Below, in pieces: positions 7,064-10,432 of a stretch of 10,432 nt of DNA (position 1 is the first letter of the stretch; each line of letters opens with the position of its first letter). Source of the DNA: Synergistaceae bacterium (GTDB lineage: Bacteria; Synergistota; Synergistia; Synergistales; Synergistaceae); contig JAISRP010000007.1 of NCBI GenBank assembly GCA_031273585.1, forward strand, positions 1 to 10,432, read 5' to 3'. Below the pieces are notes generated by a model. That model was not told where the DNA came from and did no database searches. It saw only the letters and a program-made list of their open reading frames with translations. The position numbers and the translations under genes are program-made.

Positions 7064-9458
7064 CAGCTACCTCCGTTACGCCAGGGGCGAGGGCGGAAGG
7101 GCGTCGCCCTGGGCCCTGCTCGACTTTCTGGGGGCGGCGGCGCGGCCGCTCGTGCGCGTTCGGAACGCGATGTACGACAGAGGGTTGTTCTGCAGCATGG
7201 AGCCGCCGGCGCCGGTCATCAGCGTCGGAAACCTCTGTCACGGCGGGACGAACAAGACCCCGACCGTTGAGATGATAGCGCGCCGCCTGATGGGGCGGGG
7301 CCTGTCCGTGGGGATCGTGAGCCGCGGCTACAGCGGCGGGACGAAGTCCCCGCTCTGGATAGGGCAGGATCCGACGAGTTCGGACAGGGCGGTGACGGGC
7401 GATGAACCCCTGATGCTGGCAAATCGCCTTCCCGACGCCAAGGTCGTCGTCTCCCGCGACAGGTACGAGGGCGTTAGGATGCTGCACGGCTTAGGCGTCG
7501 ACGTCGTGGTGGCGGACGACGCCTTTCAGCACAGGAGGATGGGGCGTGATCTCGACATAGTGCTCGTCGACGCGACCTGCCCGTTTGGAAACGGAAAGCT
7601 CTTCCCCGCCGGAATTTTGCGGGAACACGAGGACGCCCTCAGGAGGGCGGACATCGTCATGCTGACGAAGGCCGACCTCGCGCCCAAGGGCGCCATAGAC
7701 GGGATAAAATCCTGCCTCTCCCGATGGGTGCCGCCGGAGGACGTGTTCACGGCCAGGGTCGATCTCGACTCATGGCTGGTGATGGAGCGCGGGTCGATCG
7801 TGGATTTTGAGCCGGAGTGGGGCAAGACCCTGCCGGACGGCAGGTTCGTCGCGTTCTCCGCGATAGGGAACCCGGACAGCTTTTACAGATCTCTCGTGTC
7901 GTTCGGGATGGACGTCGCGGCGAAGAGGGAGTACCGCGACCATCACAGGTTCTCGTGGCGCGACCTCGACGATCTGGAGCGCCTGGCGGGGCAGCTCGGG
8001 GCCACGGGCTTCATCTGCACAGAGAAGGACCTGCAGAACATGCCGGAGAACCCGCACATGCTGCTGCCGCTCTACATACCGCGCATATCGGTCGCAGTGG
8101 ACGACGGGGACGGCTTCTGGAGAGCCGTGACCGGCAAGCTGAAGCCCAGCATAGTGATCGCCTCCAACGGGTACGGGGAGGACGCCATAGGCGCGCTCCT
8201 CGCATCCCGGATGAAGGACCGCTTCCCCTCCGCCGACGTGTCTGCGTTCGCCCTGGTGGGCGGCGGCAAGGCCTACAGGGACAGGGGCATAGAGGTGTTC
8301 TCCCCCCCCTCCGACATGCCGAGCGGGGGAATAGTGAAGTACTCGCTCAGGGCGCTCGTCAGGGATCTCCAGCACGGGCTGAGGCAGGAGATAAAGAGGC
8401 AGATAGGGGTCTGGCGGCAGCAGAGCGGCAGGCTGCGCACCCCCATATGCGTCGGCGACGTCTACCTTCTCTCGCACACCCTCTGGGGACAGGGGATGTC
8501 CCCGGTTCTCGTGGCCACCGCGAAGAGCGTGCAGCTCAGGGGGCATCTCGGCGCCGAGCTCGGGCTGCTCCGAAGGCGCGCGAGGCACGTATGGACGAGG
8601 GATGCGGAGACGGCGAACGAGCTCAAGCGAGCCGGGGTGGACGCGGAGTTCAGGGGCAACCCCATAATGGACTTGGCCCTGGAGGACGGCGGCGACGCGG
8701 ACCCGTGGGAGGGCGTGAACCGCCCCAGGGTGATGCTGCTCCCCGGCAGCAGGCCCAGGGCCTACGACGATGCGGCCCTGATACTCCGGGCAGCCAGCCT
8801 GCTGGCCCGGAGGGTCGGGTGCGGATTCCTGATGGTGCTGGCTCCGACTATAGACGTGAGGATGTTGCTCTCAGGGCTCCCTCGGGAGTTCCGATGCAGC
8901 GCCTCAGGGGACATCATCGCCGGAGACGCGAGGGTGGTCCTGTACTCCGGTCCCATCGCCTCAGCCGCTAAGGGGGCGGATATCCTGATAGGACTCGGCG
9001 GCACGGCGAACCAGGTGTCGGCCGGCCTTGGAGTTCCGGTGATATCCATTCTCGAGAAGGGCAAGCTCGCTCAGAAAAAACTGCTTCAGGACTCCGAGAT
9101 CCTGACGCCACCGACGCCGGAGGCCCTCAGCGCGGCAGCCGAGGCCCTGCTGGCCGACGCCGACCGTATGCGGAGGATGTCGGAGGCCGGCGAGAGAATC
9201 CTGGGCGGCCCGGGGGCGATTGAGGCCGTGGCGGAGTACGCGGGATCGGTGTTGGGCTGGGACGCCAGATGCCGCCTGTATGAGGAGCTCTCATGTCTAT
9301 GGGGGAGCGAGGAGGCCGCGTATGCGGAGGAGACGGAGACCGTAGCCGAGGAGGAGCAGGAATGGGGAATGTCGGAGAGCCTGAGGAGCAGCGTAATGAG
9401 ATCGGTGAGAATAATAAGGGAGGGTCTGCCACGCTGGGGATCGGAGGAGCCAGGCTAG
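7047..9458 (+). CDS. lpxK: Fusion: tetraacyldisaccharide 4'-kinase LpxK + LpxB-related glycosyltransferase domain
   Basis: An 803-residue single frame carrying two enzymes. Residues 1 to about 363 are LpxK, the membrane-associated kinase that phosphorylates the 4' position of the lipid A precursor. The core has a hydrophobic N-terminal helix (about 23-40), [13 protein letters not shown]-loop (61-72; K70), SRGY (92-95), TGDEP (D119, E120), DDAFQH (157-162), FSAIGNP (270-275), DHHRF (298-302) and TEKDL (325-329). These align with the A. aeolicus catalytic set (K51, D99, E100, D138/D139, H143, H261). Residues about 367-735 resemble the LpxB-related GT-B proteins (TIGR03492-like): [10 protein letters not shown] (373-382), [12 protein letters not shown] (470-481), [10 protein letters not shown] (564-573) and [18 protein letters not shown] (649-666). 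The last ~65 residues are acidic and unmatched. ATG 7047 overlaps msbA by 17 bases, with GGAGGGGC upstream. Function of the second domain is unknown. Confidence 0.9.
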   Translation: MPRILNSYLRYARGEGGRASPWALLDFLGAAARPLVRVRNAMYDRGLFCSMEPPAPVISVGNLCHGGTNKTPTVEMIARRLMGRGLSVGIVSRGYSGGTKSPLWIGQDPTSSDRAVTGDEPLMLANRLPDAKVVVSRDRYEGVRMLHGLGVDVVVADDAFQHRRMGRDLDIVLVDATCPFGNGKLFPAGILREHEDALRRADIVMLTKADLAPKGAIDGIKSCLSRWVPPEDVFTARVDLDSWLVMERGSIVDFEPEWGKTLPDGRFVAFSAIGNPDSFYRSLVSFGMDVAAKREYRDHHRFSWRDLDDLERLAGQLGATGFICTEKDLQNMPENPHMLLPLYIPRISVAVDDGDGFWRAVTGKLKPSIVIASNGYGEDAIGALLASRMKDRFPSADVSAFALVGGGKAYRDRGIEVFSPPSDMPSGGIVKYSLRALVRDLQHGLRQEIKRQIGVWRQQSGRLRTPICVGDVYLLSHTLWGQGMSPVLVATAKSVQLRGHLGAELGLLRRRARHVWTRDAETANELKRAGVDAEFRGNPIMDLALEDGGDADPWEGVNRPRVMLLPGSRPRAYDDAALILRAASLLARRVGCGFLMVLAPTIDVRMLLSGLPREFRCSASGDIIAGDARVVLYSGPIASAAKGADILIGLGGTANQVSAGLGVPVISILEKGKLAQKKLLQDSEILTPPTPEALSAAAEALLADADRMRRMSEAGERILGGPGAIEAVAEYAGSVLGWDARCRLYEELSCLWGSEEAAYAEETETVAEEEQEWGMSESLRSSVMRSVRIIREGLPRWGSEEPG
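9348..9356 (+). promoter_or_regulatory. Candidate Shine-Dalgarno site for kdsA inside the upstream gene
   Basis: GAGGAGGAG lies 5 bases before ATG 9362 and is the best ribosome site for the kdsA frame. The same bases encode the Glu-rich tail of the LpxK fusion, so the purine run may owe its existence to either role. Confidence 0.5.
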
Positions 9459-10279
9459 TCATAGCGGCCGGTCCCTGTATGCTGGAATCCCTCGATATGG
9501 GCCTGAGCGTGGCTGAATTCATGAGGGACGAGTGCCGGCGGCGCGGATTCGGCTACGTCTTCAAGGCGTCGTTCGACAAGGCAAACAGGACGTCGATTCA
9601 CTCCGAGCGCGGACCGGGATTGGAGCTGGGCCTCGAGTGGCTGTCACGGATAAAGTCCGAGGCGGGCGTGCGCGTTCTGACGGACATTCACGAGCCGTGG
9701 CAGGCCGCCCCTGCCGCGGAGGCGGCCGATATGCTCCAGATCCCGGCGTTTCTCTGCAGGCAGACGGACCTGCTGTCGGCGGCGTCCGCCACCGGCCGGC
9801 CGCTTAACGTGAAGAAGGCCCAGTTCATGGCCCCGGAGGACATGGCTGGGGTGGTGGGCAAGTGCAGGGAGGCGGGGGCGTCAGGCGTCGTCCTCTGCGA
9901 GCGGGGCGCTTCGTTCGGCTATCATCAGTTGGTGGTCGACTTCCGCTCCATAGTCATAATGAGATCGCTCGGCGCGCCGGTCATGTTCGACGCCACCCAC
10001 AGCGTCCAGCGCCCGGGCGGCCTCGGAACGTCCAGCGGGGGCGACAGGCGATTCGTCCTTCCCCTGGTTCGGGCGGCCGTGGCGGTCGGAGTGGACTCGG
10101 TATTTCTCGAGGTCCACCCAGATCCCGATGCCGCTAAGAGCGACGGCCCGAACATGGTTCCCCTTGACTCCGTGGGCAGGCTGCTGGACGAGATCGCCGC
10201 ACTCGACGCCGCGGCGAGGGTCGGCCTGGGCTTCGCGGGTCTGGATTGGCTGGACACAAATACGCGGGCAAAATCTTGA
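9362..10279 (+). CDS. kdsA: 3-deoxy-D-manno-octulosonate 8-phosphate synthase KdsA, metal-dependent class II
   Basis: Cytoplasmic aldolase-like enzyme that condenses phosphoenolpyruvate with arabinose-5-phosphate to Kdo-8-phosphate, precursor of the first core sugar of LPS. From ATG 9362 it is 305 residues. The sequence tracks the Aquifex aeolicus enzyme closely: AAGPCMLES (35-43), [15 protein letters not shown] (67-81), TDIHEPWQA (107-115), [12 protein letters not shown] (127-138), [10 protein letters not shown] (149-158), FDATHSVQ (209-216), and EVHPDP (250-255). Metal ligands C39, H213, E250 and D261 all sit at exactly Aquifex +28, so this is the Cys-containing, metal-dependent class rather than the E. 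coli Asn type. The ~25 residues before LGIGG are acidic, non-conserved and encoded within the lpxK fusion (97-base overlap). A later non-ATG start such as CTG 9434, behind AAGGGAGGG at 9416-9424, would give a family-length protein. No other in-frame ATG/GTG/TTG precedes the GPC motif. Confidence 0.94.
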   Translation: MGNVGEPEEQRNEIGENNKGGSATLGIGGARLVIAAGPCMLESLDMGLSVAEFMRDECRRRGFGYVFKASFDKANRTSIHSERGPGLELGLEWLSRIKSEAGVRVLTDIHEPWQAAPAAEAADMLQIPAFLCRQTDLLSAASATGRPLNVKKAQFMAPEDMAGVVGKCREAGASGVVLCERGASFGYHQLVVDFRSIVIMRSLGAPVMFDATHSVQRPGGLGTSSGGDRRFVLPLVRAAVAVGVDSVFLEVHPDPDAAKSDGPNMVPLDSVGRLLDEIAALDAAARVGLGFAGLDWLDTNTRAKS

Positions 10280-10310
10280 GCGCGCGCCTCGCAGACGGCG
10301 GGTTCAAGAC

Positions 10311-10327
10311 CGTGGGCTCCGCCCACG
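10311..10327 (+). repeat. Inverted repeat / hairpin 1 after kdsA
   Basis: A perfect 7-bp stem, CGTGGGC with its complement GCCCACG, encloses TCC. It begins 32 bases after the kdsA stop and stands 4 bases in front of a second, stronger inverted repeat. Two stems in a row, each GC-rich, resemble palindromic intergenic repeat elements seen in many bacterial genomes. Whether this one is repeated cannot be told from a single copy. Confidence 0.6.
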
Positions 10328-10331
10328 CCCG

Positions 10332-10380
10332 CCAGGGAGCTCGCTCCCTGGACCCTATTTTGGGAGCTATTTATTTTTTT
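10332..10380 (+). terminator. Probable terminator region of the LPS cluster with alternative stems
   Basis: CCAGGGAGC (10332-10340) and GCTCCCTGG (10343-10351) form a strong 8-9 bp stem. The centre segment GCTCCC (10343-10348) can instead pair with a third arm GGGAGC (10362-10367), which is followed at once by a T-rich tract, TATTTATTTTTTT (10368-10380). The second pairing has a 13-base loop and terminator geometry. The first has only a TATTTT tract a few bases later. Either way, this is the only place in the window where transcription seems likely to stop, right after the last LPS gene. Confidence 0.55.
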
Positions 10381-10387
10381 GTATTAT
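10360..10387 (+). promoter_or_regulatory. Weak candidate promoter for a downstream gene
   Basis: TATTAT (10382-10387) matches the -10 consensus at five of six bases. TTGGGA (10360-10365) matches the -35 at four of six, with a 16-base spacer that overlaps the terminator arm and T-tract. AT-rich sequence is rare in this window, which draws the eye to it, but AT-rich tracts produce such matches by chance. If real it would drive the gene beginning near 10421. Confidence 0.25.
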
Positions 10388-10420
10388 GACTATCAAGTTG
10401 TTCCAGCGAGGGGTGTCGGA

Positions 10421-10432
10421 TTGTCGAGTGAG
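10421..10432 (+). CDS. Possible start of a further gene, cut off by the window end
   Basis: TTG at 10421 lies 7 bases after GAGGGG (10408-10413), a spacing like that of other starts in this cluster, including the TTG of lpxB. Only four codons are visible, so the product cannot be named. An ATG at 10386 in another frame is also open to the window end but has no ribosome site before it. Confidence 0.25.

Noticed and set aside
8485..8503. GGGGACA/TGTCCCC inverted repeat inside the LpxK fusion
   Set aside because: A single copy in the middle of conserved coding sequence with no T-tract or nearby start; probably chance.
7770..8588. 272-codon minus-strand frame opposite the LpxK fusion
   Set aside because: The translation is His/Pro/Arg-rich shadow sequence without domain signals, and the sense strand is clearly coding.
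7817..8971. 384-codon plus-strand frame overlapping the LpxK fusion in another frame
   Set aside because: The Arg/Gly/Ala-rich translation is typical of a shadow frame. Both LpxK and LpxB-like motifs lie in the other frame across the whole interval.
1..10432. CRISPR array, tRNA/rRNA gene, insertion sequence, phage or defence genes
   Set aside because: No spaced direct repeats, no tRNA- or rRNA-like sequence, no transposase and no toxin or nuclease motifs were seen. The window is a core biosynthetic cluster.

Overview
The window is almost wall-to-wall coding on the + strand and holds one long, tightly packed gene cluster for lipopolysaccharide (lipid A–Kdo) synthesis and export: lpxC (5' end cut off by the window edge), fabZ, lpxA, an LptF/LptG-family permease, lpxI, lpxB, msbA, a very long lpxK fused to a second LpxB-like glycosyltransferase, and kdsA. 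Every junction is either a short gap (4, 46 and 55 bases) or an overlap (8, 4, 4, 17 and about 97 bases), so the whole block is probably one polycistronic unit. No gene on the minus strand is convincing.

The host is an outer-membrane (diderm) bacterium with a GC-rich genome. The gene set and style suggest the Synergistota: LpxI instead of LpxH, an Aquifex-like metal-dependent KdsA, an LpxK joined to an LpxB-like domain, and heavy use of AGG (Arg) and ATA (Ile) codons despite high GC. This placement is an inference from gene content and codon use, not from a marker gene.

How the genes work together: LpxA acylates UDP-GlcNAc, LpxC deacetylates the product, LpxD (not in this window) would add the second acyl chain, LpxI releases lipid X, LpxB joins lipid X to UDP-diacylglucosamine, and LpxK adds the 4'-phosphate. 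KdsA makes Kdo-8-phosphate for the first inner-core sugar. FabZ uses the same 3-hydroxyacyl-ACP pool that feeds LpxA. MsbA flips the lipid across the inner membrane, and the LptF/LptG-type permease belongs to the complex that extracts LPS for transport to the outer membrane. lpxD, waaA/kdtA, kdsB, kdsC, kdsD and lptB are not seen here.

After kdsA a 153-base tail holds three inverted-repeat arms and a T-rich tract. They look like a terminator or a palindromic intergenic repeat, followed by a possible TTG start of another gene cut off by the window end. The points most worth a second look are the LpxK–LpxB-like fusion with its altered P-loop, the large lpxK/kdsA overlap, the alternative hairpins downstream of kdsA, and recurrent 16–19-base palindromes inside coding sequence.
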